Shown piece after piece: positions 14,447 to 23,534 of a stretch of 64,000 bases of DNA (its first letter is position 1; each line of letters starts with the position of its first letter). This DNA comes from Noviherbaspirillum sp. UKPF54. Lineage in GTDB: Bacteria > Pseudomonadota > Gammaproteobacteria > Burkholderiales > Burkholderiaceae_D. Location of the stretch: assembly GCF_007874125.1 (NCBI RefSeq), contig NZ_CP040128.1:2728001-2792000 (forward strand), read 5' to 3'. The position numbers and the translations under genes are program-made. The notes beneath the pieces are model-generated. The model had not been told where the DNA came from, ran no database searches, and saw nothing but the letters and a program-made list of their open reading frames with translations.

Positions 14447-16471
14447 ATGCGACCCGAGCCCGCTTTTCAACCGCTCCGGCAGCGCGCCATGCGCCCACTG
14501 TCGCGCGACAAGGCCGACATGCTGTTGCTGCTGTTTTCCTGCGGGCTGGTGCTGCTGCTGCACGTCGGCCATCTGCCGGCATGGGTATTTCCTTCCTGCG
14601 CCGCCATCCTGCTATGGCGCGGCTGGATCACCTTCCGTGGCAACCGCATGCCGCCGCACTGGATCTTGCTGCCGGTTGCGCTGCTGGCCATGGGCGGCGT
14701 GTTCGCCAGCTACCGCACCTGGTTCGGGCGCGATGCCGGCGTTGCGATGCTGGCGCTGCTGCTCACCCTGAAGCTGCTCGAAATGCACGCCCGGCGCGAC
14801 CTGTTCGTGGCGCTGTTCCTGAGCTTTTTCCTGATCCTGGCCGGCTATTTCTATTCGCAATCGATCGGCACCGCGCTCTTGACCATCGTCGCGGTTCTGG
14901 CGATCCTGACCACGCAATTGTCTTTTCAGTACACCGGCACCGTGCCGCCGCTGGCGCAGCGCCTGCGCCTGGGAGCGAAGATCCTGCTGCTGGCCGCGCC
15001 GCTGATGCTGGCGCTGTTCGTATTGTTCCCGCGCATCCAGGGGCCGTTATGGGGTATGCCGGACGATGCGCAAGCCGGCCGCAGCGGCCTGTCGGACACC
15101 ATGTCGCCGGGGAATATCGCCCGGCTCGCGCTGTCGGACGAGATCGCATTCCGCGTCAAGTTCTTCGACCCGGTGCCGGCCAAATCGCAGCTGTACTGGC
15201 GCGGCATCGTGCTCGGCAAGTATGACGGACGCACCTGGTCGCCGCCGCAGGCGCACCAAGGTGGCGGGCAAATCGTCATCAATACGCGCGGCGCGCCTAC
15301 CCGCTACCAGGTGACGCTGGAGCCGCATGGCCGGCGCTGGCTGTTCGCGCTGGACGTGCCGCGCGCGTTGCCTATCCTTGCTGGGAATCCCGCCGTCGCC
15401 ACGCCCGACTTGCAACTTCTGTCATCACAGCCGATCAGCGACAGGGTGCGTTACGATGCAACGTCGTTTGTCGATTTCGACCTGCAACCGAATGCGCCGC
15501 CGTCGGTCTTACCGCAATGGCTGGAGCTTCCCCCCGGCTTCAATCCGCGCACGCAAGCGCTCGCCGCGCAATTGCGTAGTCAAGCAGACAACAATGAAGA
15601 AATCATCCATGCCGCGCTGCGGTTGTTCCGTGAACAAGGCTTTCGCTATACGCTCGAACCGCCGCCGCTGGGCAGGCATGCGGTCGACGAATTCCTGTTC
15701 TCCACCCGCGCCGGCTTCTGCGAACACTATTCCGGCGCGTTTGTCGTGCTGATGCGCGCCTCGGGCATTCCGGCGCGCGTGGTGACCGGCTATCAGGGAG
15801 GCGAAATCAATCCGGCCGACGGCTTTCTGACGGTGCGCCAGTCGGACGCGCACGCGTGGGCGGAAGTCTGGCTGGACAGGCGCGGCTGGGTGCGCGTCGA
15901 TCCGACCGCAGCGGTATCGCCGGATCGGGTCGAACGCAACCTCGCCAGCGTCATCCCGCGCCGCGCATTCGGCGGCCTGATCACGCTGGACGGCAGCCGC
16001 AGCGCGTGGATCGCGCGCCTGCGCCAGAACTGGGAAGCCGTCACCAACGCATGGAACCAGTGGGTGTTGAACTACACGCCGGAAAAGCAAAGGAATTTTT
16101 TCAGGGCGCTCGGCTTTGACAAGGTCGATTGGCGTACCATGGCGATCGTCATGCTGGCCGTCGGCGCCGCCGTGATGGCCGCTATCCTGCTACCCTTGCT
16201 GGCGGGCCGGCCAAAACGCGACCCGATCGACGCGACCTACCAGTCGCTATGCCGGCGCATGGCAAAGCTCGGTTATCCGCGCGCGCCGCACGAAGGGCCG
16301 CGCGCTTACGGCGCGCGCCTGAGTGCGCACGATTCGCCGTTGCCCACCGCCACGAAGGCGGCAATCGGGCGCTTTCTGGCGCTCTATGAAACAGTCCGGT
16401 ATGGCGCGCCGGAGAAAGCGCCGCTATCCTACCTCTCTCAATTGAAAACCCTGTTAGCTGAATGTCGATGA
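14447..16471 (+). CDS. tgpA: TgpA-like transglutaminase membrane protein (DUF3488/DUF4129)
   Basis: This 674-residue protein begins with about five to six membrane helices (residues 20-190). A periplasmic transglutaminase-like core follows, with Cys in TRAGFCEHYSGAFVVL and His/Asp in DAHAWAEVWLDRRGWVRVDPT. A late membrane helix (about residues 560-585) and a DUF4129-type cytoplasmic tail end it. Pseudomonas TgpA is essential and thought to act on the cell envelope. The stop region overlaps the mltB start, making a coupled four-gene operon. Confidence 0.9.
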   Translation: MRPEPAFQPLRQRAMRPLSRDKADMLLLLFSCGLVLLLHVGHLPAWVFPSCAAILLWRGWITFRGNRMPPHWILLPVALLAMGGVFASYRTWFGRDAGVAMLALLLTLKLLEMHARRDLFVALFLSFFLILAGYFYSQSIGTALLTIVAVLAILTTQLSFQYTGTVPPLAQRLRLGAKILLLAAPLMLALFVLFPRIQGPLWGMPDDAQAGRSGLSDTMSPGNIARLALSDEIAFRVKFFDPVPAKSQLYWRGIVLGKYDGRTWSPPQAHQGGGQIVINTRGAPTRYQVTLEPHGRRWLFALDVPRALPILAGNPAVATPDLQLLSSQPISDRVRYDATSFVDFDLQPNAPPSVLPQWLELPPGFNPRTQALAAQLRSQADNNEEIIHAALRLFREQGFRYTLEPPPLGRHAVDEFLFSTRAGFCEHYSGAFVVLMRASGIPARVVTGYQGGEINPADGFLTVRQSDAHAWAEVWLDRRGWVRVDPTAAVSPDRVERNLASVIPRRAFGGLITLDGSRSAWIARLRQNWEAVTNAWNQWVLNYTPEKQRNFFRALGFDKVDWRTMAIVMLAVGAAVMAAILLPLLAGRPKRDPIDATYQSLCRRMAKLGYPRAPHEGPRAYGARLSAHDSPLPTATKAAIGRFLALYETVRYGAPEKAPLSYLSQLKTLLAECR

Positions 16472-17574
16472 TTTTCTTGAAGTACGCCGGCCGTTGCGCG
16501 GTTCTCTCCTCGCTGCTGGTCGCAGTCGCCGCACACGCCGGTTCGCATCCCAAACAAGCCACTGCCAAATCCGCGATCCGCAAAGTCGCAGCCGCTCCCG
16601 ACGACCTCGGCGAATTCGCCAACTTCACGCAATGGAAAGATGTGTCCGAGTTCATCGACCAGATGGTCGACAAGCATGGATTCGAGCGTGCCGAACTGGA
16701 ATCGATTTTCCGCAAGACGCGCTACGTCGACACCACCATCCAGTTGATTAAGCCGGCGCCGCCGGGCCGCCCCAAGAACTGGCACGCGTACCGTGAGCGC
16801 TTCGTCGAACCGGTGCGCATCAATGCCGGCGTCGCCTTCTGGAACGCCAATGCCGAGGCGCTGGCGCGCGCGGAAGAACAATACGGCGTGCCGGCCGAAA
16901 TCATCGTAGGCATCATCGGCGTGGAAACCATCTACGGCCGCAACACGGGCAACTTCCGCGTGCTCGACGCGCTGACCACGCTGGCCTTCGATTATCCCGA
17001 CACGCCCAATCGCGAATCGCGCATGAAATTCTTCCGCGGCGAGCTGGAAAACACGCTCCTGTTCGCGCGCGACTCGGCGATCGATCCATTTACGCTGCTG
17101 GGCTCGTATGCCGGCGCGATCGGCTGGCCGCAGTTCATGCCGGGCAGCATACGCAAGTACGCAGTGGATTTCGATGGCGACGGACGTATCGACTTGCGCA
17201 ATTCGCCGGTCGACGCGATCGGCAGCGTTGCGCACTTCCTGGCTGAACACGGCTGGCAGCGCGGCGAACCGATCGCGTTCCCGGCTTCCGTGTCGAACGC
17301 CGAGAGCAGCCGTTCATGGGACGTCTTCATCGGCCAGGGATTGGAAGCCAAGTTCACGCTCGACGAGCTGAAAGCGGCCGGCGTGACGCCGGGCGTGGAG
17401 CCGCCGGCTGGCATGCAGTTCGGCTTGGTCGACCTGCAGAACGGCGGCGAGCCGACCGAGTACTGGCTCGGCGCGGCCAATTTCTTCGCCATCACCCGCT
17501 ACAACCGCAGCTTCTTCTATGCCATGTCGGTGGTCGACCTGGGTCGCGCGGTACGCAGCGCGCGCGGCAGCTAG
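16462..17574 (+). CDS. mltB: Lytic murein transglycosylase B
   Basis: This 370-residue MltB-type enzyme cleaves glycan strands of peptidoglycan to 1,6-anhydroMurNAc products. A signal peptide (ILKYAGRC-like start, cut near AAHAG) sends it to the periplasm. The catalytic Glu is in GIIGVETIYGRNTGNF, and LGSYAGAIGWPQFMPGS is a strong family motif. Two starts are possible, ATG 16462 or ATG 16468; both overlap the end of tgpA. No lipobox Cys is obvious, so it may be soluble. The stop shares a CTAG with the convergent yaeQ. Confidence 0.92.
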   Translation: MSMIFLKYAGRCAVLSSLLVAVAAHAGSHPKQATAKSAIRKVAAAPDDLGEFANFTQWKDVSEFIDQMVDKHGFERAELESIFRKTRYVDTTIQLIKPAPPGRPKNWHAYRERFVEPVRINAGVAFWNANAEALARAEEQYGVPAEIIVGIIGVETIYGRNTGNFRVLDALTTLAFDYPDTPNRESRMKFFRGELENTLLFARDSAIDPFTLLGSYAGAIGWPQFMPGSIRKYAVDFDGDGRIDLRNSPVDAIGSVAHFLAEHGWQRGEPIAFPASVSNAESSRSWDVFIGQGLEAKFTLDELKAAGVTPGVEPPAGMQFGLVDLQNGGEPTEYWLGAANFFAITRYNRSFFYAMSVVDLGRAVRSARGS

Positions 17575-18107
17575 GCTTTCAGCATGACCGGATCGAGCTG
17601 CACGGTTTGCTCGCCGCAGCTCATCCAGACCTGTCCATCCTGGATCGTGCACTGCGCCTGCATCGTGCGCTGCGCCAGTTTTGCCAGCGCCGTGGTGGCA
17701 TCCGTCGGCAGGTTCACGACGCGCAGGTTCCTGGCGCGCTCGACCTTGCCCGCAACCTGGTTCCACCAGACGTGGCTGGTCGCGCTGTAGCTGTAGACCA
17801 CGACCTGCGCCGCGCGCCCGCACGCCTTGAGCATGCGCTTTTCATCCGGCTGCCCGACCTCGACCCAGAGTTCGATCGCGCCGGTCAGATCCTTTTGCCA
17901 CAGGTCGGGCTCGTCGTCGGCGCTCAAGCCCTTGCCGAATGCCAGCGCCTCGTGCGCATGCAGGGCGAACGCCAGCAGGCGTACCATCATGCGCTCATCG
18001 GTTTCGGAGGGGTGGCGCGCGATGGTCAGCGCATGGTCGCCGTAATAATTGCGATCCATGTCGGCGACCTGCAGATCGGCCTTGAAGATGGTTGCTTTGA
18101 GAGCCAT
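17571..18107 (-). CDS. yaeQ: YaeQ family protein
   Basis: This 178-residue YaeQ protein begins MALKATIFKADLQVADMDR, the typical family head; the longer upstream frame is not coding. YaeQ proteins have a PD-(D/E)XK-like fold and an uncertain role; early reports linked E. coli YaeQ to suppression of an rfaH mutant. GDHALTIARHPSETDERMM and EVGQPDEKRMLKA are conserved segments. It converges on mltB with the two stop codons interleaved. Confidence 0.88.
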   Translation of the reverse strand: MALKATIFKADLQVADMDRNYYGDHALTIARHPSETDERMMVRLLAFALHAHEALAFGKGLSADDEPDLWQKDLTGAIELWVEVGQPDEKRMLKACGRAAQVVVYSYSATSHVWWNQVAGKVERARNLRVVNLPTDATTALAKLAQRTMQAQCTIQDGQVWMSCGEQTVQLDPVMLKA

Positions 18108-18229
18108 GACGTGTAGGGGCAACGCGATGCATAGTGAGGCCGGCAACTGTACAGGAAAGATCCGGGCGGCGCCACTTCGCCGCCGCACCGGCAGCCGCGG
18201 CGCAGCATAATGGCGATTTGCGGACCGAT

Positions 18230-18838
18230 ATGATGAGCACGCCGGACAGCCTTTCTTCCAACGATGTGATCGCCGCCACCCGCCGCTGGGTGGAAAATGC
18301 CGTGATCGGCTTGAATCTGTGCCCGTTCGCGAAAGCGGTTTACGTGCGCGAACAGATCCGCTTTGTCGCCAGCGCCGCAAGCACGCCGCTCGAACTGCAT
18401 GATGAACTGGTCAAGGAATTGCTCCTGCTGCGCGACGCGCATCCGGAGGAAATCGACACGACCTTGCTGATGCATCCTCGCGTACTGACGAACTTCCTCG
18501 ACTACAACGATTTCCTCGACGTAGTCGACGCCACCGTCGACGAGCTGGGACTAGCAGGACAAATCCAGGTCGCCAGCTTTCATCCGCAGTACCAATTCGC
18601 GGGCACTGCGCCGGACGATATCGAAAACCATACCAATCGCGCGCCTTATCCTACGCTGCACCTGCTGCGCGAATCGAGCATCGATCGCGCGGTCGCCGCT
18701 TTTCCGGAGGCGAGCGACATTTTCAACAGGAATATCGCAACGATGCGCAGCCTAGGGTTGGAAGGCTGGAACCGGTTGATGGCAACTTTCCATACGCACC
18801 AGGCAATGACCTGGAATAATGAAAAGCAAAAGAACTAA
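18230..18838 (+). CDS. DUF1415 family protein
   Basis: About 202 residues, starting at ATG 18230 or the adjacent ATG 18233. The segment VENAVIGLNLCPFAKAVYV, followed by QIRFVAS, is the hallmark of DUF1415. FHPQYQFAGTAPDDIENHTNRAPYP is another conserved stretch. The family is cytoplasmic, common in Proteobacteria, and has no established function. The conserved Cys-Pro near the N-terminus hints at redox or metal chemistry. It is divergent from yaeQ, with a spacer of about 120 bases. Confidence 0.85.
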   Translation: MMSTPDSLSSNDVIAATRRWVENAVIGLNLCPFAKAVYVREQIRFVASAASTPLELHDELVKELLLLRDAHPEEIDTTLLMHPRVLTNFLDYNDFLDVVDATVDELGLAGQIQVASFHPQYQFAGTAPDDIENHTNRAPYPTLHLLRESSIDRAVAAFPEASDIFNRNIATMRSLGLEGWNRLMATFHTHQAMTWNNEKQKN

Positions 18839-19311
18839 ACATCGCTGCTTTGCTCAAATGCTGGCAAAGCTTCTAGCGCAGAATGCGCAGGACCTTTAAT
18901 GCGCATCTAACAACAGCTTGTCGTTGAAAAATCCGGTTGTGGCTTATCAAACAGATCCATACCCGCGCTAGTTAGAATGCCGTCGAACTCGTGCAATTCG
19001 CCCTGGCCGCTTGGTATTGGTTATCCGTCGCGACTACAAATCGCACCGCGCTAGTTCCATTCGCACCGGTTGTCCCGACTCATGCTTATTCGTACAGCAA
19101 CAGCGACAGCTGATTTGGATAGCTAAATATTGCAATTTTGAAATTTTTTCACTATATTGCAACAATGCAACGTATGTCGCAAAGCGTCAACCTATCTTTA
19201 CAAGCCATAGATGTTGCTTATTTTGAGATTGTGTCCTTAAAGACAACATTTTAAGAAATATGGCTTGCATTTCTCTGTACAACGAATTTGCAATATGGAA
19301 TTATTGAGACT
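18839..19311. other. 473-base gene-free leader with TTGCAATAT repeats
   Basis: No convincing gene lies here. The second half is strongly AT-rich. ATATTGCAA occurs at 19127-19135 and 19154-19162, and its reverse complement TTGCAATAT at 19288-19296, just before the next gene. GCAACAATGCAAC lies beside the second copy. These look like protein-binding sites in a long leader or promoter for the HTH gene downstream. I see no tRNA or hairpin-plus-U terminator. Confidence 0.4.
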
Positions 19312-19674
19312 ATGACTACTCAATCAGACAACACCAATACCATGAACAGCAATCGTCTTGCCGACCAGGTGAATTACGACCCCAATAACCTGTTGGATGC
19401 GCTGATCGAAAAACTCAATCTCAAGAACGATGCGGCATTGTCGCGCGCGCTTGAAGTGGCGCCGCCAGTGATCAGCAAGATCCGCCATCGCCGCCTGCCG
19501 GTGGGCGCGTCGCTGCTGATCCGCATGCACGAAGTGAGTGATCTCAGCATCAAGGAACTGCGCACGCTGATGGGCGACCGCCGCGACAAGTTCCGCATCA
19601 GCGACAAGCAGTTCAAGCCGAAGGAGCCGCTCGGCGGCAACATCTCCGAGCAGCACGAAGAAGCGGCCGAATAA
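19312..19674 (+). CDS. Small helix-turn-helix protein
   Basis: About 120 residues from ATG 19312; the frame extends 8 codons further up. The middle reads as an HTH fold: LNLKNDAALSRALEVAPPVISKIRHRR (about residues 37-63), then LPVGASLLIRMHEVSDLSIKELRTLMG. This resembles XRE-type DNA-binding domains that read one operator half-site per subunit. The C-terminus is charged and probably disordered. The long AT-rich leader with repeated ATATTGCAA suggests complex or self regulation. The targets are unknown. Confidence 0.7.
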   Translation: MTTQSDNTNTMNSNRLADQVNYDPNNLLDALIEKLNLKNDAALSRALEVAPPVISKIRHRRLPVGASLLIRMHEVSDLSIKELRTLMGDRRDKFRISDKQFKPKEPLGGNISEQHEEAAE

Positions 19675-19690
19675 GCCGGCGTTCTTCCTG

Positions 19691-20593
19691 CTAGGCCGGG
19701 AAGACGCCCGTAGACAAATAGCGGTCGCCGCGGTCGCACACGATGAACACGATGGTCGCGTTCTCCACCGTATTTGCAATGCGTAACGCGACTTCGCAGG
19801 CCCCGGCGGATGAAATGCCGCAGAAAATCCCCTCCTCCATCGCCATCCGGCGCGCCATCTGCTCTGCCGCCGCCTGGCTCACGTATTCCAACTGATCGAC
19901 GCGCGTCTTGTCGTAAATCTTCGGCATGTATGCTTCAGGCCATTTCCGGATGCCCGGGATTTGCGATCCCTCCTCCGGTTGCGCGCCGATGATCCGGATT
20001 TCCGGATTCTGTTCCTTCAGATAGTGCGACACGCCCATGATGGTGCCGGTCGTGCCCATCGCGCTGACGAAGTGGGTGATGCGCCCGCCGGTATCGCGCC
20101 AGATTTCCGGCCCCGTGCCTTCGTAATGCGCGCGCGGATTGTCGGGATTGGAAAACTGGTCAAGGATGATTCCCTGGCCTTCCTTTTGCATCTGCTCGGC
20201 CAGGTCGCGCGCATACTCCATGCCGCCAGTCTTCGGCGTCAGGACAATCCTGGCGCCATAGGCTGCCATGCTCTGCCGCCGCTCCTCGCTCAGGTTTTCC
20301 GGCATGATCAGCACCATCTTGTAGCCACGCATGGCGGCGGCCATCGCCAGGGCGATACCGGTATTGCCGCTGGTTGCCTCGATCAGCGTATCGCCGGGCT
20401 TGATATCGCCCCGCTCTTCCGCGTGCTTTATCATCGACATTGCCGGGCGATCCTTGACGGAACCAGCTGGATTATTTCCCTCCAGCTTCCCAAGGATCAC
20501 GTTATTGCGACGCGCGGCTTCAGTGCCAGGAATACGTTTGAGCTGCACCAACGGCGTGTTGCCGATCGTGTCTTCAATAGTCAGATAAGGCAT
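19691..20593 (-). CDS. cysM: Cysteine synthase B
   Basis: This 300-residue PLP enzyme makes cysteine from O-acetylserine and sulfide or thiosulfate. MPYLTIEDTIGNTPLVQLKRI is the standard start, so the 105 codons upstream in frame are not used. The PLP lysine lies in GNNPAGSVKDRPA, and the phosphate-binding loop is in EATSGNTGIALA. The length and the absence of a C-terminal extension suit CysM rather than CysK. It follows the comEA-like gene, with a terminator between. Confidence 0.93.
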   Translation of the reverse strand: MPYLTIEDTIGNTPLVQLKRIPGTEAARRNNVILGKLEGNNPAGSVKDRPAMSMIKHAEERGDIKPGDTLIEATSGNTGIALAMAAAMRGYKMVLIMPENLSEERRQSMAAYGARIVLTPKTGGMEYARDLAEQMQKEGQGIILDQFSNPDNPRAHYEGTGPEIWRDTGGRITHFVSAMGTTGTIMGVSHYLKEQNPEIRIIGAQPEEGSQIPGIRKWPEAYMPKIYDKTRVDQLEYVSQAAAEQMARRMAMEEGIFCGISSAGACEVALRIANTVENATIVFIVCDRGDRYLSTGVFPA

Positions 20594-20679
20594 GGCGGCT
20601 TTCGACTGCTTCAGGAAAAGCATCATTTTAATCGGAGTCGCATGCGTGCGTATGGCTCGCATTTTCCGGCGGCACAAAC

Positions 20680-20708
20680 AAAAAACCCCGCGGTTCGCAC
20701 CGCGGGGC
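20680..20708 (-). terminator. Rho-independent terminator after comEA-like gene
   Basis: Arms CCCCGCGGT (20686-20694) and ACCGCGGGG (20699-20707) give a 9-bp GC stem with a TCGC-type loop. On the minus strand it is followed by a run of six U (20685-20680). It lies 20 bases past the comEA-like stop and separates it from cysM. Confidence 0.85.
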
Positions 20709-20727
20709 TTGATTGAGCCAGCTCGAG

Positions 20728-21084
20728 TTATTTCTTCGACTCGCCTTTCTTGGAATCCTTTTTCGTTTCCTTTGCGTCGGCTTTGGCAGGTGTACTTTCG
20801 CCTGCGGGAGTCTTGAGCGACTGACCGTTGACGGTCAGGCCGTTGGCGGACAGCTTGGCGGCGCTCTTTTCGCCGATTCCCTTGACCCGCTTTTCCAGAT
20901 CGGGCCAATCCTTGAAGTCGCCGCCCTTTTTGCGCTCGTCGATAATTGCCTTCGACGTCTTCGGCCCAATGCCCTTGATGCCGTCGAGTGCGGCTTGGTC
21001 GGCCTTGTTGACGTCAACTTCGGCAAAAGCGAAGCCCATGGTCGCAATGAGCGCCGCCATACCCAGTAACAGCTTTTTGAACAT
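20728..21084 (-). CDS. ComEA-like helix-hairpin-helix secreted protein
   Basis: About 118 residues from ATG 21084, chosen because GGAG lies 9 bases ahead. A signal peptide (KKLLLGMAALIATMGFAFAE) precedes a double helix-hairpin-helix domain (VDVNKADQAALDGIKGIGPKTSKAI and VKGIGEKSAAKL). The tail is Lys-rich. ComEA proteins bind incoming double-stranded DNA in the periplasm during natural transformation. No other competence genes are nearby, so it may be a ComEA-like protein with another role. Confidence 0.85.
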   Translation of the reverse strand: MFKKLLLGMAALIATMGFAFAEVDVNKADQAALDGIKGIGPKTSKAIIDERKKGGDFKDWPDLEKRVKGIGEKSAAKLSANGLTVNGQSLKTPAGESTPAKADAKETKKDSKKGESKK

Positions 21085-21200
21085 ATGCCATATCTCCAAG
21101 TAGATTGAGGGTCGGAATGGACGCCGTGCGCGCCCTCCGATTGATACTAACGCCCGCCAGCCACCATGGTTGACAAAATGTCATTTAAATTTGTGCGTTT

Positions 21201-22130
21201 TTAACCGAACAGCTCTTCCCTGGTGACAGTGGCAGTACCCAATTTCCCGACAACAATGCCGCCAGCCCGATTGGCGATCGAAACAGCCTCGGCCAGCGGC
21301 AAGCCGTTGCCTAGCATCGCTGCCAATGTCGCGATGACCGTATCCCCCGCGCCAGATACGTCGAACACTTCGCGCGCAATGGTCGGGATGTGGGTGACCT
21401 CGCTCTCCGTATATAGCGACATTCCCTCTTCAGAACGCGTCAGCAGCAACGCTTCGAGTTCCAGCGCGCTGCGCAGGCGCTGCGCCTTTTCGGTCAGCTC
21501 GGCTTCGGTCTTCCAGGAGCCGACCACGTGCCGCAGTTCCGACTTGTTTGGCGTCAAGATCGACGCTCCCTTGTAGCGCGAAAAATCGTCGCCCTTGGGA
21601 TCGACCAGAATGCGCTTGCCGGCCTTTCTTGCCGCGGCAATCATGTGCGTCACGTTGACCAGGCTACCTTTGGCGTAATCGGACAACACGATCACGTCGT
21701 ATTCTGGCAGCAGCGCATTGAACTGGCTCAGCTTGTCGCGCAAGACGGTTTCGCTGGGCGGATCCTCGAAATCGATGCGCAGCAACTGCTGCTGGCGCCC
21801 GATCACGCGCAGCTTGATGATGGTGGGGATGGCCGCGTCGCGATTGAGGTAGCTGTTGATGTGCAAGCCCGTCACCAGTTCCTGCACCGCGTCGCCCGCC
21901 TCGTCCTTGCCGACCACGCCGAGCAGCCCGGTGTAGGCGCCCAGCGCGACGGCATTGCGCGCCACGTTGGCGGCACCGCCCAGCCTCTCTTCGCGGCGTT
22001 CCACCCGCACCACCGGCACCGGCGCTTCCGGCGAGATCCGGCTGACATCGCCGAACCAGTAACGGTCCAGCATCACATCGCCGACCACCAGGATGCGTGC
22101 GGCGTTCAAGTTTTTCTGCATGGGATTCAT
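21201..22130 (-). CDS. rfaE1: D-glycero-beta-D-manno-heptose-7-phosphate kinase
   Basis: This 309-residue PfkB/ribokinase-type enzyme is the kinase half of HldE. It phosphorylates heptose-7-phosphate for the LPS inner core. [26 protein letters not shown] is the classic start, and [17 protein letters not shown] is the catalytic GAGD motif. The adenylyltransferase domain of bifunctional HldE is absent, so another gene must supply it. The ATG overlaps the ugd stop by four bases, so the two are coupled. Confidence 0.92.
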   Translation of the reverse strand: MNPMQKNLNAARILVVGDVMLDRYWFGDVSRISPEAPVPVVRVERREERLGGAANVARNAVALGAYTGLLGVVGKDEAGDAVQELVTGLHINSYLNRDAAIPTIIKLRVIGRQQQLLRIDFEDPPSETVLRDKLSQFNALLPEYDVIVLSDYAKGSLVNVTHMIAAARKAGKRILVDPKGDDFSRYKGASILTPNKSELRHVVGSWKTEAELTEKAQRLRSALELEALLLTRSEEGMSLYTESEVTHIPTIAREVFDVSGAGDTVIATLAAMLGNGLPLAEAVSIANRAGGIVVGKLGTATVTREELFG

Positions 22131-23500
22131 GATCTGGTCAGTACGGAACGGCCGATACCGTGATATTCAAAGCCGGCGTCGCCGATCACATCCGGCTCGA
22201 ACAGGTTGCGGCCGTCGAAAATGATCGGCGCCTTGAGCAGGGATTTGACCAGGTCGAAATCCGGGCTGCGGAAAGCCTTCCACTCGGTCACGATCGCCAA
22301 AGCATCGGCACCGCGCAAGGTCTCCATCGGGCTCTCGGAGAAACGGATACGCTCCAGCAGTTGCGGCGCATCGGCAAAGTCCAGCGCCAGCACGCGCTTG
22401 GCTTCTGCCATCGCCACCGGATCGTGGACCGCCACCGTGGCGCCGCGCTCGATCAGCTGGCGCAGCAGAACGCGCGACGAGGCTTCGCGCATATCGTCGG
22501 TATTCGGCTTGAAGGCGAGCCCCCATACCGCGAAGTGTTTGCCGGCCAGATTTTCGCCGAAACGCTCGACGATCTTCCTGCCCAGCACATGCTTCTGATG
22601 ATGATTGACCTCTTCCACCGCCCGCAAGATCAGCAGGTCCTGACCATAATCGCGCGCAGTGCGCTCCAGCGCCTGCACATCCTTCGGGAAGCAGGAGCCG
22701 CCGTAGCCGCAGCCGGCATACAGGAAGCTGTAGCCGATACGCGGATCGGAGCCGATGCCATGCCGCACCGCTTCGATGTCGGCGCCCACCTTGTCGGCCA
22801 GGTTGGCGAGCTCGTTCATGAACGAAATACGGGTGGCGAGCATTGCGTTCGCCGCATACTTGGTGAATTCAGCCGAGCGCACGTCCATCCAGAAGGTGCG
22901 CTCGTGGTTGCGGTTGAACGGCGCATAGAGCTTCTTCATCAGCGCATGCGCCTGCTGGCCTTCGGGCGTGTCGTCGCAGCCGATCACGATACGGTCGGGG
23001 CGCATGAAGTCTTCCACCGCAGCCCCCTCTTTCAGGAACTCCGGATTCGACACCACCGAGAATGTCGCACCGGCCTCGCGTGCCGTGAGCTCTTCCTGAA
23101 TTGCCGCACGCACCTTGTCGGCTGTCCCTACCGGCACGGTCGACTTGTCGACAACGACCTTGAAGCCGTTCATATAGCGGCCGATGTTGCGCGCCGCGGC
23201 CAGCACATACTGCAGGTCGGCCGAGCCGTCTTCATCGGGCGGCGTGCCGACCGCAATGAACTGGATGTCGCCGTGCGCCACGCTCGCGGCGACATCGGTC
23301 GAAAACGTCAGGCGCCCGGCGTCACGGTTGCGCGTAACAATATCCTCCAAGCCGGGCTCGTGGATCGGAATGCCGCCGTTGTTCAGGATATCGATTTTCT
23401 TCTGGTCGACGTCCAGGCAAAACACGTTATTGCCCAGCTCCGCCAGGCAGGCTCCGGTGACTAGGCCGACGTAGCCAGTGCCGATGATGGTAATTTTCAT
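22127..23500 (-). CDS. ugd: UDP-glucose 6-dehydrogenase
   Basis: This 457-residue enzyme oxidises UDP-glucose to UDP-glucuronate using NAD. The N-terminal Rossmann motif is [21 protein letters not shown]. The catalytic Cys is in [18 protein letters not shown], and the C-terminal domain has [15 protein letters not shown]. The product feeds capsule, LPS or aminoarabinose pathways. It sits between lapB and rfaE1, a consistent envelope-polysaccharide setting. Confidence 0.94.
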   Translation of the reverse strand: MKITIIGTGYVGLVTGACLAELGNNVFCLDVDQKKIDILNNGGIPIHEPGLEDIVTRNRDAGRLTFSTDVAASVAHGDIQFIAVGTPPDEDGSADLQYVLAAARNIGRYMNGFKVVVDKSTVPVGTADKVRAAIQEELTAREAGATFSVVSNPEFLKEGAAVEDFMRPDRIVIGCDDTPEGQQAHALMKKLYAPFNRNHERTFWMDVRSAEFTKYAANAMLATRISFMNELANLADKVGADIEAVRHGIGSDPRIGYSFLYAGCGYGGSCFPKDVQALERTARDYGQDLLILRAVEEVNHHQKHVLGRKIVERFGENLAGKHFAVWGLAFKPNTDDMREASSRVLLRQLIERGATVAVHDPVAMAEAKRVLALDFADAPQLLERIRFSESPMETLRGADALAIVTEWKAFRSPDFDLVKSLLKAPIIFDGRNLFEPDVIGDAGFEYHGIGRSVLTRS

Positions 23501-23534
23501 GATGATTTAGCGCTTGCTGCCCTTGCGGGCAAAA

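Noticed and set aside
13492..15225. Arg/Ala-rich open frame overlapping DUF58 and tgpA
   Set aside because: Out-of-frame reading of two well-supported genes.
20594..20908. Upstream extension of cysM
   Set aside because: It crosses the terminator and the comEA-like gene; MPYLTIEDTIGNTPLV is the family start.
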